64,000 bases of DNA, taken from contig NZ_CP114280.1 of NCBI RefSeq assembly GCF_029635795.1, positions 3,658,001 to 3,722,000 on the forward strand, written 5' to 3'. This document shows, one piece after another, positions 9,370 through 17,278 of the stretch. The DNA comes from Dickeya lacustris (GTDB lineage Bacteria; Pseudomonadota; Gammaproteobacteria; Enterobacterales; Enterobacteriaceae). Both the position numbers and the translations under genes were made by a program. How positions within the stretch are numbered: position 1 is the first letter of the stretch; every line of letters begins with the position of its first letter. Under the pieces are notes generated by a model. It did not search any database. It had not been told where the DNA came from and saw only the letters and a program-made list of their open reading frames with translations.

Positions 9370-10103
9370 GACGCGCTCATCGGTTATTGAAGGTTTTGGT
9401 TAAAAAATAACCGCCAATATCGCCGAATTACCGTGAACGGTATACTGCGGCGATAAAAAACAATAATAGCATGATTCTGCTGTGATTTTTCCTATCATCG
9501 ATGGCGTGAAGATCATGCCTTCAGGTTTTGTTCATGACAAGCCACCGACAATGAACAGGATTTTACACTATGTTATCCACAGATTTTTGGGATAACCGGG
9601 ATAACCCACGATCACTGTTTTGATTTACAGCCTTGACGAGGGGCGTATTTACTGGTTCTGGCGGTTTTTTGTCTGCTTTTCGTCTGGGCGCTGTGGATAA
9701 CGGCCCGGTCGCGCGATCTTTAGCCATTTTGAATGTTGCGCGCGATCACAGTTGGTGGATGAGACGAAAAAATGCCGTCAATGAGGTTTAATTAGTTGAA
9801 AGGAAATAGCTATTTTTTCTGATTTCTGACGAGCTAAATTAAGTTGAAACAGGTTTTACGCACTTTTTCATGATGTTCTTCACAAAGATGTCCACAGAAA
9901 AAGTGAATAAAATACCTTGTTCACTGGCGAGATGTTTATAACTTGGCAATCATCTGTGGGTTAACCGCGTTTTATCAGTCAAAGAAGGGAAAAAAGGGGC
10001 AATGAGACGCTTATCAGGATGGATGTGAAGCGGGAGTTTACCGTCTGTCAGGAGTGTGAAACAATCGGGTCATCTTTACATTCTTGTTTACTGAGGTAGT
10101 CCG
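9370..10103. other. Gene-free mutH-rppH intergenic region
   Basis: This 734-base gap between divergent mutH and rppH has no supportable gene. It holds two perfect DnaA boxes and several degenerate ones, AT-rich flanks (about 9780-9845), several GATC sites (for example 9511, 9610, 9715) and presumably the promoters of both genes. Weak extra DnaA-like sequences are tgtccaca at 9889-9896 and tgtgggtta at 9955-9963. Its unusual length for such a compact region agrees with a conserved regulatory element, treated separately as DARS2. Confidence 0.6.
9573..9700. promoter_or_regulatory. DARS2: Probable DARS2 (DnaA-reactivating sequence): clustered DnaA boxes
   Basis: The core shows one forward consensus DnaA box, TTATCCACA (9573-9581). 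It is followed within a few bases by two reverse-oriented box-like sequences, ttgggataa (9587-9595) and ccgggataa (9596-9604). A second perfect box, TGTGGATAA (reverse orientation), lies at 9692-9700. In E. coli, DARS2 lies in the mutH-rppH (ygdP) intergenic region and has a core of three closely spaced DnaA boxes in mixed orientation plus IHF and Fis sites; it promotes ADP-to-ATP exchange on DnaA. Same locus and same core architecture support the call. I could not assign the IHF or Fis sites with confidence. Confidence 0.75.
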
Positions 10104-10631
10104 GTGATCGACGATGATGGCTACCGCCCGAATGTTGGTATTGTCATTTGTAATCGGCAGGGCCAGGTATTGTGGGCTCGTCGCTACGGCCAGCACTCCT
10201 GGCAGTTTCCCCAGGGGGGAATAAACCCAGGAGAAAGCGCGGAACAGGCCATGTACCGTGAGCTGTTCGAGGAAGTGGGACTGCGGAAAAAGGACGTTCG
10301 TATTTTGGCTTCCACACGAAGCTGGTTGCGCTATAAATTGCCAAAACGTTTGGTGCGTTGGGATACAAAACCGGTGTGTATCGGCCAAAAGCAGAAATGG
10401 TTTCTGCTACAGTTAATGTGTAATGAGTCTGATATTAATATGCAAAGCAGCGGTACGCCGGAGTTTGATGGCTGGCGCTGGGTGAGCTATTGGTATCCGG
10501 TGCGTCAGGTTGTGTCGTTCAAACGTGATGTTTACCGAAAAGTGATGAAGGAATTTGCGGCTGCGGTTATTCAATTACAGGAAAATTCGGCTGTTAAAAT
10601 CCCCTCTGGTGCCCGGCGAAAACGAGGATAA
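10104..10631 (+). CDS. rppH: RNA pyrophosphohydrolase RppH
   Basis: Nudix hydrolase that removes the 5' pyrophosphate from mRNA and so starts RNase E-dependent decay. The Nudix box is intact, running from [20 protein letters not shown] into VGL (about residues 38-60). The residues after it ([16 protein letters not shown]) are near-identical to E. coli. The start is GTG at 10104, preceded by a gaggt Shine-Dalgarno. The product has 175 residues and ends in a basic RRKRG tail. Eleven bases separate it from ptsP, so they form one operon, as in E. coli. Confidence 0.97.
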   Translation: MIDDDGYRPNVGIVICNRQGQVLWARRYGQHSWQFPQGGINPGESAEQAMYRELFEEVGLRKKDVRILASTRSWLRYKLPKRLVRWDTKPVCIGQKQKWFLLQLMCNESDINMQSSGTPEFDGWRWVSYWYPVRQVVSFKRDVYRKVMKEFAAAVIQLQENSAVKIPSGARRKRG

Positions 10632-10642
10632 TTCGATTTATC

Positions 10643-12892
10643 ATGATGCTCACGCGACTGCGAGAAATTATCGAGAAAGTGGCTGCCGCAGCCCGGTTGA
10701 GTGATGCATTAGAAATTTTGGTAAATGAAACCTGTCAGGCGATGGACACCGAGGTCTGCTCCATTTATCTGGCGGATAATGACCGTCAATGCTACTACCT
10801 GATGGCGACGCGCGGGCTGAAAAAACCGCGCGGCCGCACCATTACTCTGGCCTTTGGCCAGGGGATCGTTGGTCTGGTTGGTGAGCGCGCCGAGCCCATC
10901 AATCTGGCTGATGCCCAAAGCCACCCCAGTTTTAAGTTTATTCCCGCCGTTCGTGAACAGCACTTTCGCTCGTTTCTGGGTGTACCGGTTATTCATCGGC
11001 GTCAATTGCTGGGTGTACTGGTGGTACAGCAGCGTGAACATCGCCAGTTTGATAAGAACGAAGAGTCATTTATGGTGACGCTGGCGACCCAAATGGCGGC
11101 TATTTTGTCTCAGTCACAAATGAAAGCGCTGTTTGGTCAATACCGGCAAACGCGAATTAAAGCAATGGTGGCCTCTTCCGGCGTGGCGATTGCACCGGGC
11201 TGGCAGGATCGCAGTCAACCATCGCTGGAGCTGGTGTTCCCGGCCTCAAGTCTTGATAGCGATCGTGAACGATCTCGCTTAGTGGTGGCGATGGAAGAAG
11301 CCGCCGCCGAATTTCGCCGTTTTAGCAAGCGCTTTAGCGCCAGTGCGCAAAAAGAGAGCGCCGCTATTTTTGATTTCTACTCTCATCTGCTTAACGATGC
11401 GCGCCTGAAACGCGATCTGTTTCAGGAAGTGGATACCGGTAGCGTAGCCGAATGGGCGGTAAAAGTGGTGATTGAGCGCTTTGCTGCCCAGTTCGCCAGC
11501 CTGCAAGATACTTACCTGCGTGATCGCTCCAGCGATTTACGGGCGCTTGGCCAGCGCTTGCTGTTTCATCTTGATGATAACGCGCAAAGTAACGGCCAGT
11601 GGCCGGAACGCTTTATTCTGGTTGCTGATGAACTAACGGCCACCTTGCTGGCCGAAGTGCCGCAGGAGCGGCTGGCAGGTGTCGTCGCCTATGACGGGGC
11701 TGCCAATTCTCATGCCGCCATTATGGTGCGAGCCATGGGGATCCCGACCCTGATGGATGCGGATATCCAGCCTGAGCTATTGCATCAGCGCTTGCTGGTG
11801 CTGGATGGATACCGGGGGGAGTTACTGGTTGACCCAGAACCGGTGCTGGTGCAGGAGTATCAGCGTCTGCTGAGTGAGGAAAACGAGCTGACCCGGCTGG
11901 CGGAAGACGATATGGAACGCCCGGCGGTGCTGAAAACCGGTGAGCGCATGGAAGTGATGCTCAATGCCGGTTTGAGTGCAGAGCATGAGAAACGCTTTAT
12001 CAATCAAGTTGATGGAGTGGGTTTGTACCGTACGGAAATTCCTTTCATGCTGCAAAATGGCTTCCCTTCGGAAGAAGAGCAGATGATGCAGTACGAAGGG
12101 ATGCTGCGTTTATACCCCTCGCGCCCAGTCATGTTGCGTACGCTGGATATCGGGGCGGATAAGCAGTTGCCTTATCTGCCTATCAGCGAAGAAAACCCGT
12201 GCCTTGGCTGGCGTGGCATTCGCGTCACGCTCGATCAACCGGAAATTTTTATGATTCAGGTGCGCGCGATGCTGCGCGCTAATGCGCATATTGGCAACCT
12301 TCGCATTCTGCTGCCGATGATAAACAGCCTTGATGAAATTGACGAAGCAAAAAGGCTGATTGAGCGGGCGCAGGCGGAAGTGTCTGAAACGCTAGGCTTT
12401 CCTGTTCCCAGGCCGCGTATTGGTATTATGCTTGAAGTGCCGTCGGTGCTGTTTTTGCTGTCGCATCTGTCATCACGCATTGATTTTGTTTCGGTCGGCA
12501 CCAATGACCTGACGCAGTATCTATTGGCGGTTGATCGCAACAATCCCCACGTAGGCGCGCTTTACGACAGCCTGCATCCTGCGATGTTGCAAGCCTTACA
12601 TCTGATTATTACCCGCTGTCAGGAATATCAATTGCCGGTGTCCGTGTGTGGGGAAATGGCCGGCGAGCCGATGGGCGCGTTGCTGTTAACCGGCCTTGGC
12701 TATCGAACGTTAAGTATGAACGGGCGTAGCGTTGCTCGCGTTAAATACCTGCTGCGGCGCGTTGGCGCTGATGAATCGCGCCAGCTGGCACAAAAAGTGC
12801 TTACGGCTCAAACCGCCAGCGAAGTCCGCCAGTGGGTGTCGATTTTTATTGAAGAACGCGGTTTGGGCGGTTTGATTCGCGGTGGGCGTTAA
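10643..12892 (+). CDS. ptsP: Phosphoenolpyruvate-protein phosphotransferase PtsP (EI-Ntr)
   Basis: First enzyme of the nitrogen PTS: it autophosphorylates from PEP and passes phosphate to NPr and then EIIA-Ntr. Of 749 residues, about 1-170 form the sensory GAF domain, which binds glutamine and 2-oxoglutarate in E. coli. An EI-type N-terminal region follows, with the phosphorylated His in GAANSHAAIMVRAMGIP. The C-terminal PEP-binding barrel has VGLYRTEIPFM, ENPCLGWRGIR, VGTNDLTQYLLAVDRNN and CGEMAGEP. Start could be either of two adjacent ATG codons (10643 or 10646); E. coli uses the equivalent of the second. Confidence 0.97.
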   Translation: MMLTRLREIIEKVAAAARLSDALEILVNETCQAMDTEVCSIYLADNDRQCYYLMATRGLKKPRGRTITLAFGQGIVGLVGERAEPINLADAQSHPSFKFIPAVREQHFRSFLGVPVIHRRQLLGVLVVQQREHRQFDKNEESFMVTLATQMAAILSQSQMKALFGQYRQTRIKAMVASSGVAIAPGWQDRSQPSLELVFPASSLDSDRERSRLVVAMEEAAAEFRRFSKRFSASAQKESAAIFDFYSHLLNDARLKRDLFQEVDTGSVAEWAVKVVIERFAAQFASLQDTYLRDRSSDLRALGQRLLFHLDDNAQSNGQWPERFILVADELTATLLAEVPQERLAGVVAYDGAANSHAAIMVRAMGIPTLMDADIQPELLHQRLLVLDGYRGELLVDPEPVLVQEYQRLLSEENELTRLAEDDMERPAVLKTGERMEVMLNAGLSAEHEKRFINQVDGVGLYRTEIPFMLQNGFPSEEEQMMQYEGMLRLYPSRPVMLRTLDIGADKQLPYLPISEENPCLGWRGIRVTLDQPEIFMIQVRAMLRANAHIGNLRILLPMINSLDEIDEAKRLIERAQAEVSETLGFPVPRPRIGIMLEVPSVLFLLSHLSSRIDFVSVGTNDLTQYLLAVDRNNPHVGALYDSLHPAMLQALHLIITRCQEYQLPVSVCGEMAGEPMGALLLTGLGYRTLSMNGRSVARVKYLLRRVGADESRQLAQKVLTAQTASEVRQWVSIFIEERGLGGLIRGGR

Positions 12893-13216
12893 TCTTTTAC
12901 TTTCATCGCGTTATCCCATCTGTTAGGTGAGCTCTCCCGCGTTGTTTTGCACGTTATTTTGCACGGTCAGTTGTATGCCTGCCACGGTATGCCTGTCAGC
13001 CTAACGGCTGCTGTAATCATAATGTTTACAGTTCTTTTATCCCGTCGCCACCACCCGTGTTGACCAGCTATGCTATCATGCGCAACCGCGCGCGGCGGTC
13101 AGTGAACGCTGTCAGTGTAACGCTGTGTCGTGAAACGCAGTGTAATGAAAAGCGCTAAATCGCCCCCGATGTCAGGGATAAGGCGGCAATCAAAGCAATA
13201 ATCAATGTGGTGATCG
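12893..13216 (+). promoter_or_regulatory. ptsP-lgt intergenic region with a possible extended -10 promoter
   Basis: No gene is seen in this 324-base gap. An extended -10 element (tgctatcat, about 13071-13079) could drive lgt, but there is no good -35. Near 13100-13145 the short string aacgctgt and variants recur (cagtgaacgctgtcagtg, then taacgctgtgtcg and cgcagtgtaa), forming weak repeats of unclear meaning. Confidence 0.3.
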
Positions 13217-14080
13217 ATGACGACAAGCTATCTGGTATTTCCCCAGTTTGATCCGGTGATATTTTCGATAGGGCCGGTATCCCTGCACTGGTACGGATTG
13301 ATGTATTTGGTCGGGTTTGTGTTTGCCATGTGGCTGGCGGTGCGCCGGGCAGGGAAAGCCAATAGCGGCTGGCGCAAAGAAGAAGTGGAAAACCTGCTCT
13401 ATTTCGGTTTTCTCGGTGTCTTTGTCGGTGGACGGCTCGGCTATGTGTTGTTCTATGCTTTCCCTAATTTTTTAGCCAACCCACTCTACCTGTTCCGGGT
13501 GTGGGATGGCGGTATGTCCTTCCACGGCGGCCTGCTTGGGGTCATCACCGTGATGCTGTGGTTTGCTCACCGGACTCGCCGCAATTTCTTCCAGGTCGCT
13601 GATTTTATGGCACCGCTTATCCCGTTTGGTCTCGGGGCCGGTCGTCTGGGTAACTTCATTAACGGTGAGTTATGGGGACGAGTGAGCACGGATACGCCTT
13701 GGGCGATGCTATTTCCTTCTTCGCGTGGTGAAGATATGGCGCTGGCGGCGGCAAACCCGCAGTGGCAGGCCATCTTTACTCAATACGGTGTACTGCCGCG
13801 CCATCCGTCACAGCTCTATGAGCTGGTGCTGGAAGGGATAGTGCTGTTTATTATTCTGAATGTGTTTATTCGTAAATCTCGCCCGATGGGCAGCGTCTCT
13901 GGTTTATTCCTGATAGGTTACGGCTCGTTTCGTATCATTGTTGAATTCTTCCGCCAGCCAGATGCTCAACTTGGCTTGTTTAGCGGAATCAGCATGGGGC
14001 AGATTTTGTCACTGCCGATGGTGCTGGCAGGGGTGTTGATGATGGTGTGGGCATACCGCCGTCAGCCAGCCCGCTCATGA
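13217..14080 (+). CDS. lgt: Prolipoprotein diacylglyceryl transferase Lgt
   Basis: Essential inner-membrane enzyme that transfers diacylglycerol from phosphatidylglycerol to the lipobox cysteine of prolipoproteins. The 287-residue protein has about seven membrane segments. Conserved features include [13 protein letters not shown] near the N-terminus, the HGG of MSFHGGLLG, and the Lgt signature [16 protein letters not shown]. Arg and Glu residues in the latter line the active site in known structures. It is followed 33 bases later by thyA, as in E. coli (lgt-thyA operon). Confidence 0.97.
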   Translation: MTTSYLVFPQFDPVIFSIGPVSLHWYGLMYLVGFVFAMWLAVRRAGKANSGWRKEEVENLLYFGFLGVFVGGRLGYVLFYAFPNFLANPLYLFRVWDGGMSFHGGLLGVITVMLWFAHRTRRNFFQVADFMAPLIPFGLGAGRLGNFINGELWGRVSTDTPWAMLFPSSRGEDMALAAANPQWQAIFTQYGVLPRHPSQLYELVLEGIVLFIILNVFIRKSRPMGSVSGLFLIGYGSFRIIVEFFRQPDAQLGLFSGISMGQILSLPMVLAGVLMMVWAYRRQPARS

Positions 14081-14112
14081 TTATCGATAGAAAATTAAGT
14101 AGATGAGGTGGT

Positions 14113-14907
14113 ATGAAACAGTATCTTGATCTGATGCAAAAAGTGCTCGATGAGGGAACCCCCAAGGATGACCGCACCGGTACCGGAACATTATCTATTT
14201 TCGGGCATCAGATGCGTTTCAATCTGCGTGACGGTTTCCCGCTGGTGACAACCAAGCGCTGCCATTTACGCTCGATCATTCATGAGCTGTTATGGTTTTT
14301 GAACGGGGATACCAATATCGCCTACCTGCGCGAGAATAATGTCTCCATCTGGGATGAGTGGGCAGATGAAAACGGCTCTTTAGGCCCGGTTTACGGCAAA
14401 CAGTGGCGTGCCTGGGGGGCTGCTGACGGACGCCAGATTGACCAGTTGCAAACCGTCCTGACGCAGCTAAAACAGGACCCGGATTCGCGCCGTATTATTG
14501 TTTCAGCCTGGAACGTCGGTGAGCTGGACAAAATGGCGTTGGCACCTTGCCATGCGTTTTTCCAGTTTTATGTCGCCGATGGCAAACTCTCCTGCCAACT
14601 GTATCAGCGCTCCTGCGATGTCTTTCTTGGCCTGCCGTTTAATATTGCCAGTTATGCGCTATTGGTACACATGCTGGCGCAGCAGTGCGATCTGGAGGTA
14701 GGGGATTTTGTCTGGACTGGTGGGGATACGCACCTTTATAACAATCATCTGGAACAGGCGCGCCTGCAACTCAGTCGTGAGCCTCGGCCGTTGCCGCGTT
14801 TGGTGATTAAACGTCGTCCGGCATCGCTGTTTGATTATCGCTTTGAGGATTTCGAGGTTGAAGGCTATGACCCGCATCCGGCGATTAAGGCCCCGGTCGC
14901 CATCTAA
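14113..14907 (+). CDS. thyA: Thymidylate synthase ThyA
   Basis: Converts dUMP and 5,10-methylene-tetrahydrofolate to dTMP and dihydrofolate in the cytoplasm. The 264-residue product is the standard bacterial size. The catalytic cysteine lies in [12 protein letters not shown] (about residue 146), and the dUMP-binding segments [19 protein letters not shown] and DTHLYNNH are intact. A good Shine-Dalgarno (gaggtgg) precedes the ATG. Second gene of lgt-thyA; a strong terminator follows. Confidence 0.98.
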   Translation: MKQYLDLMQKVLDEGTPKDDRTGTGTLSIFGHQMRFNLRDGFPLVTTKRCHLRSIIHELLWFLNGDTNIAYLRENNVSIWDEWADENGSLGPVYGKQWRAWGAADGRQIDQLQTVLTQLKQDPDSRRIIVSAWNVGELDKMALAPCHAFFQFYVADGKLSCQLYQRSCDVFLGLPFNIASYALLVHMLAQQCDLEVGDFVWTGGDTHLYNNHLEQARLQLSREPRPLPRLVIKRRPASLFDYRFEDFEVEGYDPHPAIKAPVAI

Positions 14908-14981
14908 CGCGTAACGTGCGGCCTGGGTACGCTTCGCGGCTGCCCGGCGGTTTCTTTGCTCGGCCCATGTTCGACATCAAA

Positions 14982-15007
14982 CCCTGTCAGCAATGCTGGC
15001 AGGGTTT
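14982..15007 (+). terminator. Rho-independent terminator after thyA
   Basis: Stem ccctgtcagc (14982-14991) pairs with gctggcaggg (about 14995-15004, one G-T wobble) around a short loop. It is followed by an uninterrupted run of T residues from 15005. It separates thyA from the pilin-like genes. Confidence 0.88.
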
Positions 15008-15154
15008 TTTTATCCCTCGATTTTTTCGATTTTCTGTGTGTCACTGCGCAAATTCTTTGTCGGTTTTCTTCAATGGCGCGATTGATTGCGTAACGCTGCG
15101 CAATCCGGTGCCAGGGCGCTGGTTATCGCCGCACCGCGTTTTAGAATGGCGGCC

Positions 15155-15646
15155 ATGAACAATAACACACGACGACAGAATGGCTTTAGCCTGCCGGAAC
15201 TGATGCTGGTGCTCACGGTGATAGCCCTACTCACTGGATCAGGGCTATACCATTGGCAGGCTTATCGTCAACTGTTGCAATTAGAGCAGCAGGCCCGGCA
15301 GCTTCTTGGCGTATTAACCGGGATACAGGCGCAGGCTAACTGGCGTAATCAAACGTTGTCTTTGTGGATAAAGTCCTCAGCGCAGGCATGGTGTCTGGTG
15401 TCAACGGAGTCATCAACAGACTGTGATAATCCGGCAAGCGTGGTGTATTACCGTCTACATCAAGACGTAGCGTTGCAGGAGAGCACAAGTCCGCGCGTGG
15501 TGTTTTATGGCGTGCGTAATGCTGCGCAATCCGGCCATTTAACGTTGCGTAACCCGGCGGGGAAGGTACGTTTGGTGATATCGGGGCGAGGTCGCTTACG
15601 TCTTTGCAGCGAAGCCTTTTCTGTACAGGGAATACCACTATGCTAA
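15155..15646 (+). CDS. ppdA: Prepilin peptidase-dependent minor pilin-like protein PpdA
   Basis: Type IV pilin-like protein (minor pseudopilin, GspH/FimT type), 163 residues from the chosen start. A short basic leader ends in RQNG-FSLPELMLVL: the prepilin peptidase cuts after Gly, and the mature protein keeps F1 and E5. A long hydrophobic helix follows. The tail NPAGKVRLVISGRGRLRLC and two cysteines match E. coli PpdA. The frame is open further upstream from a TTG at 15086, but similarity begins at MNNNTRR; ATG at 15146 is an alternative. First of four overlapping genes that probably prime assembly of a type IV or type II-like filament. Confidence 0.85.
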   Translation: MNNNTRRQNGFSLPELMLVLTVIALLTGSGLYHWQAYRQLLQLEQQARQLLGVLTGIQAQANWRNQTLSLWIKSSAQAWCLVSTESSTDCDNPASVVYYRLHQDVALQESTSPRVVFYGVRNAAQSGHLTLRNPAGKVRLVISGRGRLRLCSEAFSVQGIPLC

Positions 15647-16233
15647 ATCACGTCCGGCGGGTAGCTGCGGTTGGATTTACATTACCGGAAATGATGTTGG
15701 CAATGGCGGTTGGCAGCATGGTGATGCTATCCGTTGCTCAAATACTGCCGTTACTGCGCGCACGTATTCAGGACAACGCGAACCAATTACGCCTGGAACA
15801 GATGTTTAATCAGGCGATGTTTGGCATCGAAAAAGACATTCGGCGCGCAGGCTTTTGCAACGGGCGTTGTCAGGGGCGCGCATTGACGCTGCAACTCGAT
15901 GGCGACGGGCAGGTTAGCTGCCTGAGTCTGGCATATGATGTGAACCGTAATGGCCGGTGGGAAAACCACAGCGAGCAAGAGCCGGAATTTTTCAGTTATC
16001 GCTTGCGTGAGAAGGTTCTGGAAGTGCAAACGGGAGGGCCGAACTGTCAGGGAAACCGCTGGGAAAAATTACTCGATCCGGCAGAAGTGGTTATCACGCA
16101 ATTTCGTGTTCTGCCGTTGTCATCAGGCGTGCTACCGCGCTATCGGCTTGTGCTGGAAGGGTATTGGGTGGGGAGGCCTGGAAAACAGTGGCGAGCGCAG
16201 AGCCTGGTGGTGGGGAGAAATCATGCCAGATAG
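15640..16233 (+). CDS. ppdB: Prepilin-like protein PpdB (PilW/GspJ type)
   Basis: Minor pilin-like protein of 197 residues. The leader ends VAAVG-FTLPEMMLAMAVG, with the cleavage Gly, mature F1 and conserved E5, followed by a hydrophobic helix. Paired cysteines occur in AGFCNGRCQG and GGPNCQGN, as in E. coli PpdB. The acidic, Asn-rich segment AYDVNRNGRW may bind calcium. The ATG overlaps the end of ppdA by seven bases. An in-frame ATG further upstream (15604) would add a stretch lying inside ppdA and is not favoured. Confidence 0.85.
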   Translation: MLNHVRRVAAVGFTLPEMMLAMAVGSMVMLSVAQILPLLRARIQDNANQLRLEQMFNQAMFGIEKDIRRAGFCNGRCQGRALTLQLDGDGQVSCLSLAYDVNRNGRWENHSEQEPEFFSYRLREKVLEVQTGGPNCQGNRWEKLLDPAEVVITQFRVLPLSSGVLPRYRLVLEGYWVGRPGKQWRAQSLVVGRNHAR

Positions 16234-16783
16234 TCATATTCATCAACGACGCCCTGGCCATCTCATGGCGATAAACATCACCGGGGCAAAGTCATCTTTT
16301 GCGGCGCATCCAGAGCAAGGCAGTATTCTGGCGGTCGTCATGCTGGCGATGACCATCGGATTACTGCTGTTATCTGGCCTGCAACGCCAGTTAGATAGCC
16401 AACTGAAGTATGGTGTGGAAGAACAGCGTTTTTGGCAATCATTTAATCTGGCCCTGTCATCACTCAATTGGGGGATGAGCCTGCGTTGGCAGCCGGGCGA
16501 AAATCAGCAGTGCCAGACGCTGGCTGCGTTAACGCTATATGCTTGCCTGTCTGTACCGGATGCATCACTTGCTGAAGAGAATCCTCGCCGAGGCGATGAG
16601 GCGCCGCGTATTGGCGTGTTACGTGGCGAAGGCCGACTGGACGGGCGTGACGAGCCGCTTGTTGTGTATCATCGGGTGACTATCCTGGTGGATCACACCG
16701 TCCTACAGATTCAGCCACTGGCAGGCGGTTGGCTGGATATCTGCCCTGTGCCGGAGGCATCAATCTGTGTACCATCGCGCTAA
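16223..16783 (+). CDS. ygdB: YgdB-like minor pilin-associated protein (PilX-like)
   Basis: Predicted inner-membrane or pilus-associated protein, 186 residues. It occupies the position of E. coli ygdB in the ppdA-ppdB-ygdB-ppdC cluster. After a hydrophilic N-terminus, a hydrophobic helix follows the pattern PEQGSILAVVMLAMTIGLLLL, resembling PilX-type proteins that start with a QxG box rather than a classical GFxLxE site. Cysteines at CQTLAALTLYAC and DICPVPEASIC may pair. It overlaps ppdB by 11 bases and has a good ribosome site (gggga). It is longer than the roughly 135-residue E. coli protein, so some N-terminal length may be over-called. Confidence 0.75.
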   Translation: MPDSHIHQRRPGHLMAINITGAKSSFAAHPEQGSILAVVMLAMTIGLLLLSGLQRQLDSQLKYGVEEQRFWQSFNLALSSLNWGMSLRWQPGENQQCQTLAALTLYACLSVPDASLAEENPRRGDEAPRIGVLRGEGRLDGRDEPLVVYHRVTILVDHTVLQIQPLAGGWLDICPVPEASICVPSR

Positions 16784-17144
16784 ACACCTGTCATGGCATA
16801 CCTCTGGTGCAGCAGGCTTTAGCCTGCCGGAAACGCTGGTTGCAGCGCTGGTTTTTTCGGTGTTGCTGACCGGATTGCTGCAATATCATCAGGTGTTAGT
16901 AAAATCACTGGTGTTTCAGGTACAGCAACGTCAGGCATGGCGACTCGCACATCAGTATCTTGAGGCCGAGAATATGCCTGATAACCCGCAGATAGTTGCC
17001 CTGCAACCAGGCTGGCATCTTAAGCGAATTGAACAAAACCACCCGCCTGTGTGTCGAAGCGTGACGGTGACAATTGAAACCCCCTATCGCTATCGGGCTC
17101 TGCTGACGCGTTGGTTTTGCCATGAGCAACCCGCAACGGGCTAA
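16767..17144 (+). CDS. ppdC: Prepilin-like protein PpdC (PilV/GspI type)
   Basis: Minor pilin-like protein of 125 residues. The prepilin site is SGAAG-FSLPETLVAALVF, with cleavage Gly, F1 and E5, and a hydrophobic helix after it. The C-terminal part holds CRSVTVTIETPYR and a final RWFCHEQ cysteine, matching E. coli PpdC. The start is GTG at 16767, overlapping ygdB by 17 bases, with ggagg at 16752-16756 as ribosome site. In E. coli recC follows directly; here the next gene is ptrA after 134 bases. Confidence 0.82.
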   Translation: MYHRAKHLSWHTSGAAGFSLPETLVAALVFSVLLTGLLQYHQVLVKSLVFQVQQRQAWRLAHQYLEAENMPDNPQIVALQPGWHLKRIEQNHPPVCRSVTVTIETPYRYRALLTRWFCHEQPATG

Positions 17145-17278
17145 CGGGCATAACACATGACGTAGTGGGGCGGTGGTCACGGTGTTGCCTGAGGCGTGCT
17201 CGAATATCACAAGCGGGCGTAGGGCGTGAGTAGTGGCAGAGGCTATTTGGTAACAATTGACGTTTTTGGGAGATAGGA

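Noticed and set aside
15950..16222. Long N-terminal extension of ygdB inside ppdB
   Set aside because: It lies wholly inside ppdB in another frame; the ATG at 16223 has a good ribosome site and the usual small overlap.
17145..17278. Possible recC remnant between ppdC and ptrA
   Set aside because: No RecC-like peptide is visible in any frame of the 134 bases; the stretch may simply be the ptrA leader.
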